Shown here: one piece after another, positions 1 to 11,339 of the stretch
Layout: every line of letters starts with the position of its first letter
Position numbering within the stretch: position 1 is the stretch's first letter
Assembly (NCBI GenBank): GCA_011009095.1
Contig: VTPC01000007.1
Span: 197,365-261,364 of the forward strand
Direction: 5' to 3'
Source of the DNA: Ignelater luminosus
Lineage: Eukaryota; Arthropoda; Insecta; Coleoptera; Elateridae
DNA length: 64,000 bases
The notes under the pieces: model-generated
Seen by the model: only the letters and a program-made list of their open reading frames with translations
What the model was told of the DNA's origin: nothing
The model's database searches: none
Translations under genes and position numbers: made by a program

Positions 1-21
1 AATAAAATCAAATAAATCTTA

Positions 22-365
22 TGTTGGAATTTGTAAACAGGTTTTTTCCCTTATAGGTACAACGTTAACAATAACAATAAAATATCTTAGTGGGTTGTTT
101 GGATTTTAACTGTGTGCGGTAGTGTCGGGACATCGTTATGTTTAATTTGTGCAATTATGTTTAAAAATTTAAATTTGAATTTGGCGCCACCACTATAATA
201 TTTATCCGCTAGGATGTTCTGTGTATTAATATTTTAGCATTAAGTTGTTGCATGCCGATGTGTCAACACTTTGTATATGTATACAGTCCATGTTTGTAAA
301 GTTTCCTAATAAAAACCAAATTGTTGTTACTACAATCAGCATCATCATCATCATTATAATTTACA
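22..365 (+). repeat. 5' LTR of BEL/Pao element (approximate ends)
   Basis: It begins TGTTGGAAT and ends near ATTTACA, just before the primer site. A polyadenylation-type AATAAA lies at about 308-313. No 3' LTR remains in the window to confirm the ends by comparison, so the limits are inferred from TG..CA ends and the primer-site position. Confidence 0.55.
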
Positions 366-375
366 TAAAGTTTTT

Positions 376-393
376 TGGTCCTTCGAGCCGGAT
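376..393 (+). promoter_or_regulatory. Primer binding site, tRNA-Tyr type
   Basis: TGGTCCTTCGAGCCGGAT is complementary to the 3' end of eukaryotic tRNA-Tyr including its CCA. This primer choice is common in BEL/Pao elements. It lies about ten bases after the proposed LTR end. Confidence 0.75.
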
Positions 394-739
394 TAGTAGT
401 GACAAAATCCAAGAAAACGAGCTTCAAGACGCCGCCAGTCAAGAAGGTTAGTTCAGTTGCCGCCAAGGTAACATCCAAGAAGCAAGAAAAGTGTCACCGA
501 AGGCATTTAGTTGGAGGAATGTGAGTCTGTTCCTTTATTTATTACTTTCCTTGTCCATAAATATTGAATGCATAAGTATTAGGATCGTTTACTTGTGTAA
601 AATTCGACAAAAGTGCATTATCGTTTATACGTTTGTTCAGCATAATTTAGATTGCCATAAATTGCCACATTTGAACAATTAAATACACATTTTACTGTGC
701 CTAAGCAGTTAATTAATTATTCATTGTTTAAACAAAATC

Positions 740-1965
740 ATGTCCGAACAAGATTTAAAGCTTGATGTTAGAGCTAGAGGTTCTTTAAAACAAAGATCGA
801 CAATCTTTGAGAAATACGTTGAAACATTGAAAAGAACGCCGAACACCTCGATCACCGAAGTTGAGGTTAAGTTAAAAACATATTCTTCATTACATGATGA
901 ATTTCAAGCGGTTCAATTACGCATTGAATGTGCCAGTGAAGAGGGAGACCAATTGTCTGAACAATATAAAGAGCGCGAAAATTTTGAAAATAGACATTGA
1001 ACAGCTATAACATTTTTAGAGGAATTTATTAAAAATAAATTTACTTTACCGCAATGTAATCAATCCACAGGTGGGTCAAATAATCAAACTTCCGATCTGT
1101 TATCTAATGTGCTTGTACCTAAACTCAAAATACCTACTTATAAGGGTGATTTTGAACATTGGCTCGAATTCAAAACCACTTTTCTGGCTATTGTGCATGA
1201 AAACAAATCCTTATCAAATATTCATAAATCTCAGTTACTTAGAGGTTCTTTAGAGGGATATGCAAAACGTATCATAGATCAAATTGAATTTGTTGGCGAT
1301 CATTATCAGAATGCATGGGATACGCTCTGTAAAAGGTTTGATAATAAGGGGTTATTAGTTAATAAACATGTTAGGGCACTCTTTAGTATAGAGAATATTC
1401 AGAGAGAGAATTCTAAGGAATTTCGACAATTTCTAGATAGTATATCGGAGCATATTTCAGCAATAGAAAACCTTAATTTAAATAAAGAAGCTCTCTATGA
1501 ATATTTCTTAACCTATACTGTCTAATAAACTAGACAAACACAGCTATCGAGATTGGAAGAAATGCGACTACAAGGGTGATCTTCCAACCTTTACTGAATT
1601 TATGGAATTTTTAAAAGCAAAGCAAATTTTGTTCGAAGAATTACATGAGCAGAACTTAAAGGTTCAATATGCGAAGCATACTGCCACATCAAATGCAAAG
1701 AATGTTTAACACGTTCATTTATCCTTTAATAAACCCAAATGTGTCCTATGCAAGGGTTCTCATTGGATATATAATTGTACTGAATTTATTAAAAGGGATA
1801 TCTCGGCCCGATTAGAGCAGGCAAAAAAATTGGAGCTGTTTTAACTGTTTAAGAAAGGGGCATTTTAGTGATAAATGTACTTTAGGTCCCTGTAAGAAAT
1901 GCAACAATAAGCATAACTCATTACTTCATTTGGAAAATCAAGTAGTTTCACAAATTGGGGATTCA
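740..1965 (+). pseudogene. BEL/Pao gag relic (DUF1759-like plus zinc knuckles)
   Basis: Gag structural protein remnant. An ATG at 740 opens a reading frame that meets TGA at 998 and then continues. The segment 1109-1525 matches the DUF1759 gag region typical of BEL elements (PTYKGDFEHW near its start, then a helical segment). Two zinc-knuckle-like cysteine clusters follow at about 1738-1785 and 1840-1930 (CxxC...H...C), which would bind the element's RNA. Several stops and frame changes separate the pieces. The identification rests on domain order and recognisable motifs. Confidence 0.8.
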
Positions 1966-2044
1966 ACGATTAATTAAGCAATCCTGTAAGCTCCTCAATC
2001 ACATCAACTAATTTATTAGTTAGACCTTGTACAAAGCCTACACA

Positions 2045-5000
2045 ACAAGAATTTTTATATTCTAATCAGGTTTTATTGCCTACAGTTACCCTCTTAGTCA
2101 AGGATGTAGATGGTGTAACTAAGGTGTGCAGAGCTATTTTAGATAGTGGCGCACAATCGAATTTGATCACACAGTCATTTTGCAATAAATTAAATCTGCA
2201 TATGACGTCTACAAAATTATCTATCGTTGGAATCAATCAAGTTGTTTCAAATATTACTCAAAAATGCCAAGTCACAATGTTCTCTACATATAATGATTTC
2301 AAAATAAGTGCAATTTTTACGTTGTTCCTGCAATAACAAATGACATTGAACTATCAGATCCAGAATTCAATAACACAGGGGAGATAGATGCTCTGATTGG
2401 TGTTACTTTTTTTGGAATCTCTTATTGGGGGGCAAGATTTGTTTGGGAAAGGGGTTACCAAATCTCCACAATACAAAACTATATTGGATAGTATCAGGTT
2501 CTGCACCTAATCATAATTCCAATATAGAATGTCATTTCACTAAGGTCATTTGTCCTGAAGATGAGCTACTTTTAAAATTTTGGGAGTTGAATGAGGTTCC
2601 ACAATTAAGACCATATTTGTCCCAGGATGAAATTGATTGTGAAAATAATTTTAAGCAAACGACCTATAGAAACAGTGAGGGTAAATTTGTTGTAAAATTG
2701 TCTCTCCAGCATTCACCAGATTTGCTAGGCGATTCATACGATACAGCAGTCAAACGATTTCAGTTGTTAGAGAAAAGATTCGCGTCAGATCAAAATCTTA
2801 AATCACAGTACCAAGCTTTTCTTAAAGAATATATTTCTTTAGGCCACATGATTAAAATCGATCAGGACGTTAAAACAAGTCCATGTTATTATTTACACAT
2901 CATGGGGTGGCCAAAGCCGACAGCCTGACTACGAAGCTTCGTGTAGTTTTTGATGGCTCTTGTGCATCAAAAAGCGGGTGGTCCTTAAATGATCTTAAGT
3001 ATTCAGGTCCTAAGGTTCAAAATAATATCTTTTCTATTCTTGTGAGATTTCGAACTTATACCTATGTAGTCTCAGCAGACATCACAAAAATATTTAGACA
3101 AATACTGATACACCCTGAGCATACAAGGTTGCAAAGGACACTTTGGAGAGACACTCCAGAGAATAACTTTGATATTTACGAATTAAAAACGGTCACGTAT
3201 GGGTTAAAATCCTCTCCGTACCTGGCAATAAAATGTTTGAAAACTTTAGGTCTTGAATATTCTTCAGGATTAGTTGCTAATACAGTATTAAACGACTTCT
3301 ATGTCGATGATTTATTAAGCGGGTCAAATAATTGTGAAGAGCTGCAGCAGGTCTGTAAACAGATTTTAGACCTTTTGAGCTCTGCGGGTTTCAGTCTACG
3401 AAAATGGATTTCCAATGATGCAAAAGTTCAGTCACAAATAGACTGTTTCAATGAGTCCTTCAGTATTCTTTCCATAGGTGAGACCGAGTCTTATAAAACG
3501 TTAGGCATCCAGTGGTCTAATCATTCAGACACCTTACAGTATATCATTTCCGAAAAGAATATAGCAACCCCAGTCACAAAGCGTCAAATCCTATCGGACA
3601 TTGCACAGGTGTATGATCCTTTAGGATTGTTATGTCCAGTTATTACATCTTTTAAAATTTTAATTCAGAAACTTTGATCTTTAAAAATCAATTGGGATCT
3701 TCCTATTCCCGAGGATTTATGTAGTGAATGGTCAGAATTAAGATCAAACCTAACCTTGCTTAACAGTTTCCGTATCCCTAGAAATATAGTTGAGTCCGAA
3801 TTTCAAATAATAGAAATACATTGTTTTGCAGATGCATCACAAGCTGCATATGCATCTTGTTTATACTTCCGTTGTAGGAATACCAAGGGTCAGATCAAGG
3901 TTAGCTTGGTTTGTGCGAAAAGTAGAGTAGCTCCTATTAAAACAGTTTCTATCCCCAGATTGGAATTATGTGGAGCCCTATTATGCGCAGAATTAGCTAG
4001 TCAAGTAAAGGCTTCATTAAACTTAGATGTTCCCTATTATTGTTGGACTGACTCTCAAATAGTCTTGTACCGGATAAAAAATCAGCCAAATCGATTAGAG
4101 GTTTTTGTAGCCAATAGAGTAGCAAAGATTCAAGAACTGACTGATATTTCAAATTGGTATTTTGTAGCAGGATCCCAAAATCCAGCGGATGCAGCTACTC
4201 GTGGTATGGCAGCAGACAAATTAACCACCTGCGATATTTGGTGGATAGGTCCTTCCTTTCTTTATGATGTAATTACCGATTGGTCACAAATATTTCCAGT
4301 ACCCACTCCTCTACTTGCACAAACCATTCCATTAAAACCTGTGAAACAACAGGTCATGCACGTTCAAGTGGACATGTCGTTTGATATATTCACTAGATAT
4401 TCCCAGCTTCACAAGCTAAATCATGTCGTTGCTTACATTTTTAGATTTTATCATAATCTGAGTGCCAGGCGCACTAACCAAACTAAAATTACAGGCTACT
4501 TAACCGTGCAAGAAATAAAAACCGCCTTTTCACGTCTGATTCGTATGGCACAGAATCAATCATTTCCAGATCAGATTGAAAAACTTGAGCAAATTAAGGA
4601 TTTAGATCCCAGAGATAGGTTTTTTTGAATTAAAACCTTTTCTTGACGATAAAAGAGTGTTAAGAGTGGGTGGTCGGCTCAAGTACTCTGCACTCCCGTA
4701 TAATACTAAGCACCCTATCCTCCTTTGTTCGAAGCATCCATTGACCAATTTAATATTCACTTATACTCATCTTGTTTTTCTGCATCCTGGACCACAGCTA
4801 TTTCTTGCTTCGGTCAGACAGAAATATTGGGTAATAGAGGGCAGATGTTTAGCGAAACAGATCGTTAAAAACTGCATAACTTGTTTTCGGTTCAATCCTA
4901 CAACAAGCACAGAGGTACCCATGGCACCATTGCCAAATAGCAGATTAATACCTAGTTTGCCGTTTCAGATAGTGGGTTTAGATTTTGCTGGTCCACTACC

Positions 5001-5060
5001 AATGAAAAATAAAAAAGGTCGTGGTTGTATAATAGTGAAAAGTTATGTCTGTGTATTTAT
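2045..5060 (+). pseudogene. BEL/Pao pol relic: protease, RT, RNase H, partial integrase
   Basis: Pol remnant in at least five open segments. An aspartic protease with ILDSGAQSN lies at about 2130 (DSG active site). A pro-RT linker follows at 2425-2928. The RT at 2883-3677 includes VSADITKIFRQI and the catalytic FYVDDLL near 3300. An RNase H-like region at 3756-4628 has HCFADASQAAYA. The HHCC zinc region of integrase and the start of its core (LDFAGPLP) lie at 4657-5060. Stops at 3676 and 4626 and a frame change near 2900 break the frame. Beyond 5060 the coding similarity ends abruptly at another repeat. Confidence 0.85.
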
Positions 5061-5430
5061 CTACGGTACACCTTCCAGAAATTTAGAAAAATTTGCTTAT
5101 TATCTCTACAGAATACAATCTTTTACATCTTTGTGTTAAATTTATAAAAATTATTATTTTCCCAAAACGTAAGCCAGATAGGTTGGTAGCACTTACAAGA
5201 AAAGTTATCACAAATATGTTGCAAATTCCAAAAATCAAATAAAAAGTAGGGTATTCCATTAAAAAAACCAAGTTAGGTAGCGCCATCTGGCGCTGATGCA
5301 TTTAGTTTAAAAACTTTTTATCACAAAATATGTGCCCCTACCTTACATTTATAACAAAGTTTTCCGAATTTTAAAATCTGCATTCGTTCCAGAGATATCG
5401 CGCTGTCCCATTCCTCGCTGAACACCCTGT
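5061..5430. repeat. Non-coding repeat between BEL and gypsy relics
   Basis: This spacer starts where the BEL integrase breaks and ends in ACACCCTGTATA at about 5420-5433, a terminus seen on many insect DNA-transposon fragments (a comparable end occurs at 63964-63975). It contains no convincing coding region. It is probably an unclassified non-autonomous element or the scar of a rearrangement joining the two retroelement relics. Confidence 0.4.
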
Positions 5431-5433
5431 ATA

Positions 5434-6278
5434 GTGAAGTTTCTGCAATTCCATTCATGAAAGAAATTGGTCCCAAATTAACTAATAAACAAATATTTTG
5501 CGTTTTTAACCTAAAGGATGAATTCTTTCAGTTGAAATTGGATGAGGCTTCTAGTAAACTGTTTACTTTCAGTACGCCATTTGGTTGTTATAGATTCCTT
5601 CGAGCTCCTTCTGAGCTTACGTCAATTCCTGAGATTTTCCAAAAATTTACACAAAAAATACTTTGGCGATATCGATGGAGTTACCCCAATATTTTGATAA
5701 TATTCTTTGTTCAACCAGTAATAAAGAAGAGTTAAATAAGATAATAAAGCAAGTATTGTCTCGAGCTAGGGCAAACAAAATTAAATTCAATCCCAATAAA
5801 TTGCAATACTATGTTAACAAGGTAAAATATTTTGGACTTGTTTTTGAAAAAAATGGCATGAAACCAGACCAAAATAGAATTAAAGTTATTCAGAAATTAA
5901 AACATTCTGCAAATAAAATCGAATTGCAAAGAATTTTGGATGTAATTAATTATTTACGAAATTGCATACCCAATTTGTCTGAATTAATTTCACCATTTAG
6001 AAGACCATTAAAGACTGACACTGAGTGATTGTGGACTGAAACTCACACGAATCTTTTAGAAAATATAATTAGTAACGCTTCAATATTAGTACCATTTGAT
6101 CCAAAGAAACAAATCACAATACAGTGCGACGCATCCAAAGATGCTGTGGATTGTTGTTTACTGCAAGACAAGCCTATTACTTGTGCTTCCAGATCCTTAA
6201 ATCAACCTGAAGTTAATTACGCGCAAATCGAGAAGGAATTATTATCAGTATGCTTTGCCTGCCAAAAATTTCATAATT
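5434..6278 (+). pseudogene. Gypsy RT/RNase H relic, first part
   Basis: Reverse transcriptase palm and the start of RNase H. Visible motifs are FNLKDEFFQLKLDE, the TPFGCYRFLRAP region and, after a frame change near 5690, YFDN in place of the canonical Y/FxDD, so one catalytic Asp is lost. The connection domain follows, then RNase H with QCDASKDAVDCCL at about 6120 and ASRSLNQPEVNYAQIEKELL. The frame runs straight to the AATT at 6275-6278, where the DNA transposon entered, and resumes in the same codon at 7745. Confidence 0.83.
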
Positions 6279-7740
6279 GAAGAGTAGAATTGAATAAAGG
6301 GGTACGTGCCAAAAAATCGAAAATTGATATTTTTACATAAAACGGTTCTAAGTGCCATGCTTTATGTTCCTAAAAGGGGCCAAGTGCCAAAAATTCATTT
6401 GTGCATACAATTACCTCATACAGTGTGCACATCTGAACAAGTCTCCCGATAATACAGTGCTGTACAAGTACTTCCCTCAGGTTTTTAAAAAGAAATTTCC
6501 AAATTTAAGTTTTCGAAGACCAAGAACAGATACTTGTAAAATCTGTGATAGGTACGCATGTGAAGAAAAAGCCAACACCCCTACATCTGCATCTGCAAGG
6601 GCATCCTTAGAATTGCATCATCGCAAAGCAAAAGCGGCTCAGGCTAATGTGACAGAAGACTTTGCTGCATTGCAACTTCCTGGCAGTAATACTTTCATTA
6701 TAATCATGGATTATTTATGCCTACTTTAACACATTCCGATATGTCTTACATGAGACAGCTATCAGTATATAACTTCAGTGTGCATATTTTGGACAATAAT
6801 GAAACATACATGTGTGTTTGGGGCGAAACAGAAAGATCCAGAAGATCCAATGAAATTATCTCTTGTCTATTGAAAGTCTTGAACTGTGGTATCACAGAGA
6901 AGCCTAAACTTATTATTGGTGCGATAACCGATCAGAACAAGAATAGAGTCGCAATTTTTCTTATGATGTTTCTAACATCTGTTGGATTATTCACAGAAAT
7001 TACTGTGAGATTTCTTGTCAGTGGTCATAGCTTCCTCCCAAACGACAGACGTTTTGCTTAGATTGAGGAAAGAAAGAGAGTGAAGAAACGTTTTGTGCCT
7101 AAAAGACATAATAAAGGAATAAAGACTAGTATAGCCATACAGAGTGATTACAATGAATCACGACAACTCTTTTAACTTGCAAGAAGCAGCATATTCTTTA
7201 ATATCTACTAAGTTTTGCATATCCAAACTTTCTATGATAAAAGTGACCCAAGATCAACCTGTCTACGTATACACAAAAAACAATATTACTGAAATAGAGG
7301 CATAGAACAAGAGAAATGTTAAAAAAAATGTCAATAAAACCAATCTTAAAACTATCCAGTTGCGTTTGCAAAAACACAAACCTAACCTAAGTGAAGAAAA
7401 GAAGAAAAATTTAAGAGCTATGATACCATATTTGAAATTGCCAGAGCACAAACAATTTTACCAAGAAATGACATATTAGTAAGTGGCACTAAGCACCGCA
7501 GAAAATACAGATGGCACTTACCCCATTTCGCAGTTTTTCTTTTTCTTTTTTTTTTTTATAAAAACGTTAAAAATTTGTACATTTTGTTTTTCAGTATAAT
7601 ATAAGTTTCTTATGCTTGTAAGATTCATTTTTACATATATATTCATACAGGTTAACACGTTTGACAAAATAAAACAGTTTATTGCTGCTACTGAAAATTT
7701 TACTTTTTGGCACTTACCCTCTTATTCAATTCTACTCTTC
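6279..7740 (+). mobile_element. 1.46-kb DNA transposon of unusual family, AATT target duplication
   Basis: The insert is bounded by an imperfect inverted repeat of about 40 bases starting GAAGAGTAGAATTGAATAA, read from 6279 inward and from 7740 inward. AATT flanks both ends (6275-6278 and 7741-7744), and removing the insert plus one AATT restores the gypsy RNase H reading frame exactly, so the boundaries are secure. Copies of the motif GTGCCA or its complement cluster near both ends. Inside are pieces of one transposase-like protein. The superfamily is not certain: the 4-bp target duplication would suit Sola-like elements among others. Confidence 0.85.
6352..7479 (+). pseudogene. Transposase-like protein, DUF7869-like, N-terminally truncated and broken
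   Basis: This resembles the C-terminal half of a large family of insect uncharacterised proteins (I believe DUF7869). A first part at 6352-6729 contains FKKKFPNLSFRRPRTDTCK, a CxxCD cysteine pair, a basic helix ELHHRKAKAA and IIIMDYLC, whose Asp could be the first catalytic acid. After a frame change near 6717 the second part (6717-7061) carries ITDQNKNR and GHSFLPNDR, candidate second and third acids of an RNase H-like DD(E/D) core. A tail rich in Lys ends at TAG 7477-7479 with LKLPEHKQFYQEM. The N-terminal DNA-binding half is absent and several stops interrupt the tail. Family assignment is from memory of motifs. Confidence 0.62.
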
Positions 7741-7744
7741 AATT

Positions 7745-9154
7745 ATATTTATGGTTATAAAATTCAAATTTTTAATGATCACAAACCCTTAGTATCATTA
7801 GTTAGAAAACAACTTCATGAAATTAAAAATAATAGATTAAAGCGATTAAGACTCAAATTATTAATTTATGATTGTGATATGAAATACTTACCAGGTTCTA
7901 AAAGCTATGCAGCTGATTTTATAGAAAATAGTAGTGAAGAACAAGAAAGTGAACAACTTTCTGCAGATATCATACATACAGTTAGCATAGGCATGTTTAG
8001 TATGAGTGATCAAAAAGTAAAAGAGTTCCAAGACGAAACGGCAAAACATGATGTGTTACATGTAGTTAAATCTTATTATCAACATGGGTGGCCTACAAAA
8101 TCTAGTGCCAATGATGAATTAAAACATTATTTTGAGCTTAAGAATATTACTGTTGAAAATAATTTAGTGTATTATAAAAAGAAACTACTTGTACCCAAAA
8201 CCTTAAGAAAATTAATGTTGCAAACTTTGCATGAAACTCGCCTAGGATTGCATAAAGTTATTCAAGTTGCTAAAAATAATTTACATTGGCCAGCTATGAG
8301 AGCAGACATAGAAAATTATGTTCTGTCTTTATCGAACATGTGTAAAATTTACTAGATCAAATGTTAAAAATTCTCTGGTAAATCATGACATACCTGATGT
8401 ACCATATTTTAAAGTAGGCGCAGACATAGCTGAGTATGGAGGTCATGGTTATTTAACAGCGTATGACTATTACTCTAGACGGTTGGAACTGGAAAAATTA
8501 ACAAGTAAGGAAAGTCATTCAATTATTCAAAAATTCAAAGAAATTCTCAGTCGTAATGGTATTCCTAAAATTGTTATTGCTGACAATATGCCTTTTAATA
8601 GTTATCAAATGCGACAATTTGCAGCAATTTGAAATAGAAAACTTCTAATCCCCACCATCTGAGAAAGGGGTAGGTATGGCAAAATCTATGTTAAACAAGG
8701 CAGAGGAAAATAAACAAGACATAGAACTATACTTACTAAACTATAGGAATTCACCCGTTGCAGATTTAAGTTACTCACCAGCTCAACTGATGTCTAGTAG
8801 AGGGTTACGTTCCAAAATTCCATGTAATATAAAAACACTTAAACCATCTTTAATTGATAGGGAATTATAATTTATAAGCAAATTATACGTAATCAGGATA
8901 GACAAAAAATGTACTATAAGAGGAATGCAAAAAACGAGTGAACAACATTTCAATAAAAATCAGAAAGTTTGGCTTCAGAATGTTCATACAAAATTGTGGG
9001 AAAAGCAACAATTATTAAATCATTGACTCAAATATCATATTTAGTCAATACACTACTTGGAAAATATTATCGTAAAAATGTGAAATTTATTAAAACGGAT
9101 GGAAATGCTGTTTACTTAGAAATACCAGAGGATAACGATGATGAATGTTATTAG
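7745..9154 (+). pseudogene. Gypsy RNase H end and integrase relic, second part
   Basis: This continues the gypsy pol after the insert. The end of RNase H (FNDHKPLVSL, then YLPGSKSYAADFI) runs to about 7925. A linker and the HHCC zinc-binding module of integrase follow (HETRLGLHKVIQ, LHWPAMRADI) to 8355. The integrase core has GADIAEYGGHGYLTAYDYYSR at about 8420, the first-Asp region, and IADNMPFNS at about 8580, the second-Asp region. The core breaks at a stop near 8631; remnants of its end (8676-8870) and of the C-terminal tail (8969-9154) follow in other frames. Confidence 0.8.
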
Positions 9155-9430
9155 ATTTGTAATCTGAGTTTATTAGCGTTTAGTTTTAAAGAATAGCTTT
9201 ATTTCTATTGACAATAGCAATTTGACGTTTACGTACTAGAATACGCACATATTAATGAGTCAAATGACAATCACGCTAACGGCAAAAGAAACATAACCTA
9301 AAAGAATTTTTGTCATATTAATTGTTTCGATACCGCGGGGTAATGGCGAACAGGCCATGTCGGGTAATCTCGAACGTTCGGCATTATCCCTTTTTCGTTG
9401 GTTCCCGTTAATTTTTTAATATTGTTACAG

Positions 9431-11187
9431 ATGCCTCGTAATTATATTAGAAAGACTGAAACCAAGTACAAATTAGAAGATCTCCAAAAAGCTGTCGAGG
9501 ATGTTAAAACCAAAAGACTGACCATTGGCAAAGCAGCTGAAACTTAATCAGTGCCAAAAACTACAATTACTTGAAGAAGGCTGTAATAAAACAACCAAGA
9601 ACTGGTAGAAAACCATTATTTACAGATGAGCAGGAATTAGAACTCGTGGACTATATTATAAAATGCAGCAAATTATATTATGGATTGACGATAAGAAGAA
9701 TTCGCAGAATAGCCTTCCAATTGGCAGAGCGAAATAACCTTCCTCATAAATTTGACCGAGTAAAACAGCTAGCCGGAAAAGACTGGTATTACAATTTTAT
9801 GAAGAGACATCCCAGTATATCTTTAAGAACACCTGAGGCAACATCATTAAATCGCATCACTGCGTTTAATGAAGTTGACGTTAAAACATTTTATGATAAT
9901 TTGAAAACCATACAAGACAAACATCATATTTAACCTGACAAAATATTTAACGTCGATGAGACAGGTATATCGACAGTTCAAAAAAATTTGAAGATAGTGG
10001 CAGCAAAAGACGAGAAACAAGTTGGCAAAGCGACGAGTGCCGAGAGGGGGTCTACAACAACAGTTGTTTGTTCATTTAGTGCAGCTGGCCAATATATTCC
10101 TCCATTTTTTATATTTAAAAGAAAGCGGATGAATGCTCTGTTACTAAAAGGCAGTAACCCTAACATAGTTGGAGCTGTATCAGACTCTGGATGGATAAAT
10201 GAAAACCTATTTGTTGATTGGCTACACCACTTTATTTCATTTGCAAAGCCTTCAAAAGTAGATCCAATTTTGCTAATTTTAGATAACCACGAGAGTCATG
10301 TCAGTCTTAATGCATATATACTCTGCAGAGACCATGGAATTATTATGCTGACTCTGCCGCCGCATACCTCTCATAAACTCCAGCCATTGGATTTGACATT
10401 TTTTGGTCCTCTAAAGACTGCGTACAATCAGGAATGTGAGAATTACATGTCAGATCATTTTGGAAAGCCCATCACACAGTACGAAATCGTTGAATTGTTT
10501 ACGAATGCTTTTAACCGGTGCAGTAACCTTGAAAAAGCAGCAAGTGGCTTTAGAGCTGCAGGAATATATCCCTTGCGCCCTATTGAATTTGATTCAATTC
10601 AGCCAGACGTTTCCCAGAATAATACATCACAGACAATAATAGTTCCACCACAAAACAGTCAGACTGATACTCGACCTCCGAATGTTCGAGAAAACGACAT
10701 TCACACAAATCAAATGGTAATTTATGACCAACAGGCTCCCGATGCTCACAATCATTCTTCTGATATATCTACAGTTGCAGAAGTTCATAGTGCTAAAACG
10801 TTTGATATCCAAGCTTCTGATACACGTGCTATCCATTTACAATCAAGTGAAGAGCAGTCAGTTTCTCTATCCGAAATCGTAGAATTGCCTATAATTCCTC
10901 CCAAAACATCTAAGCGCAATATTAGAAAGAGAAAGTCGATCATTCTAACAAGCACACCTGTAAAAGACCAACTTGAAGAAAAGGAAAATAGAAAGATTGC
11001 AAAAGAAGAAGAAATTAAAAAGAAATCTCAAAAAACACAAAAAAAAGAAATTAATACAAAAAGACCGAAACGTAATGATATGAAGAAAGAGACCAAAAGA
11101 GTATTAAAAAATTTCAGCAATATCAAAGACTTTAATGAACCTGCACCAAAGAAGAGAGGGAAAAAAAAGAAGAGAAAGAAAATGTAG
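9431..11187 (+). pseudogene. Tigger/pogo (CENP-B-like) transposase relic
   Basis: DDE transposase of the Tigger/pogo group. From the ATG at 9431 there is a Psq-type helix-turn-helix (KYKLEDLQKAVEDVK, IGKAAET), a stop near 9546, a CENP-B-type DNA-binding half at 9571-9933 (GRKPLFTDEQELELVDYI, DWYYNFMKRHP), and a stop at 9931. The catalytic domain follows with FNVDETGIS (about 9948), LLILDNHESH (about 10270) and LQPLDLTFFGPLK (about 10380), the three acidic positions. A Ser/Thr-rich then Lys/Glu-rich tail ends at TAG 11185. The 399-codon stretch from 9988 is uninterrupted, but the early stops disable the protein. Confidence 0.85.
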
Positions 11188-11193
11188 ACTAGT

Positions 11194-11339
11194 ATTGTAT
11201 TTTTTGTAAAGATAAATATGTAAGTCCCCCCAATGAAGATTGGATTATGTGCTACGTATGTGAAGATTGGGCTCATGAGAAATGTACAGATAGACAGTCA
11301 ACATCGGCGGGCTATAAATGTGATCTCTGTCGTAATTAA
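11194..11339 (+). pseudogene. PHD-type zinc finger belonging to the Tigger transposase, frameshifted
   Basis: In a different frame just after the transposase stop, the sequence reads CIFCKDKY..PNEDWIMCYVC..WAHEKC, then YKCDLCRN and TAA at 11337-11339. The spacing Cys-X2-Cys, Cys-X2-Cys, His-X2-Cys, Cys-X2-Cys with a Trp before the His matches a PHD finger. Some pogo/Tigger transposases of invertebrates carry such a C-terminal finger, so this was most likely the end of the same protein, displaced by an indel in the A/G-rich tract at 11150-11185. Confidence 0.72.

Larger units (their letters stand above)
22..5060 (+). mobile_element. BEL/Pao LTR retrotransposon, 3'-truncated and decayed
   Basis: The order LTR, tRNA primer site, gag with DUF1759-like region and zinc knuckles, aspartic protease, reverse transcriptase with YVDD, RNase H and integrase is that of BEL/Pao elements. 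Homology stops inside the integrase core at about 5060, so the rest of the integrase and the 3' LTR are missing. Stops and frame changes occur throughout (for example TGA at 998-1000 and 3676-3678), so the copy cannot make its polyprotein. The remainder may lie elsewhere or have been deleted when the neighbouring repeats inserted. Confidence 0.88.
5434..9170 (+). mobile_element. Gypsy LTR retrotransposon relic (pol only), split by a DNA transposon
   Basis: A Ty3/gypsy pol body without recognisable gag, protease or LTRs. RT, RNase H, zinc-binding integrase and integrase core follow in normal order once the insert at 6279-7740 is removed. The left end is truncated within RT; the right limit is vague at about 9150-9170, after an integrase tail encoded at 8969-9154. 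Confidence 0.82.

Noticed and set aside
245..682. Three short open frames in and after the BEL LTR
   Set aside because: They overlap the LTR, primer site and leader, and show no protein motif.
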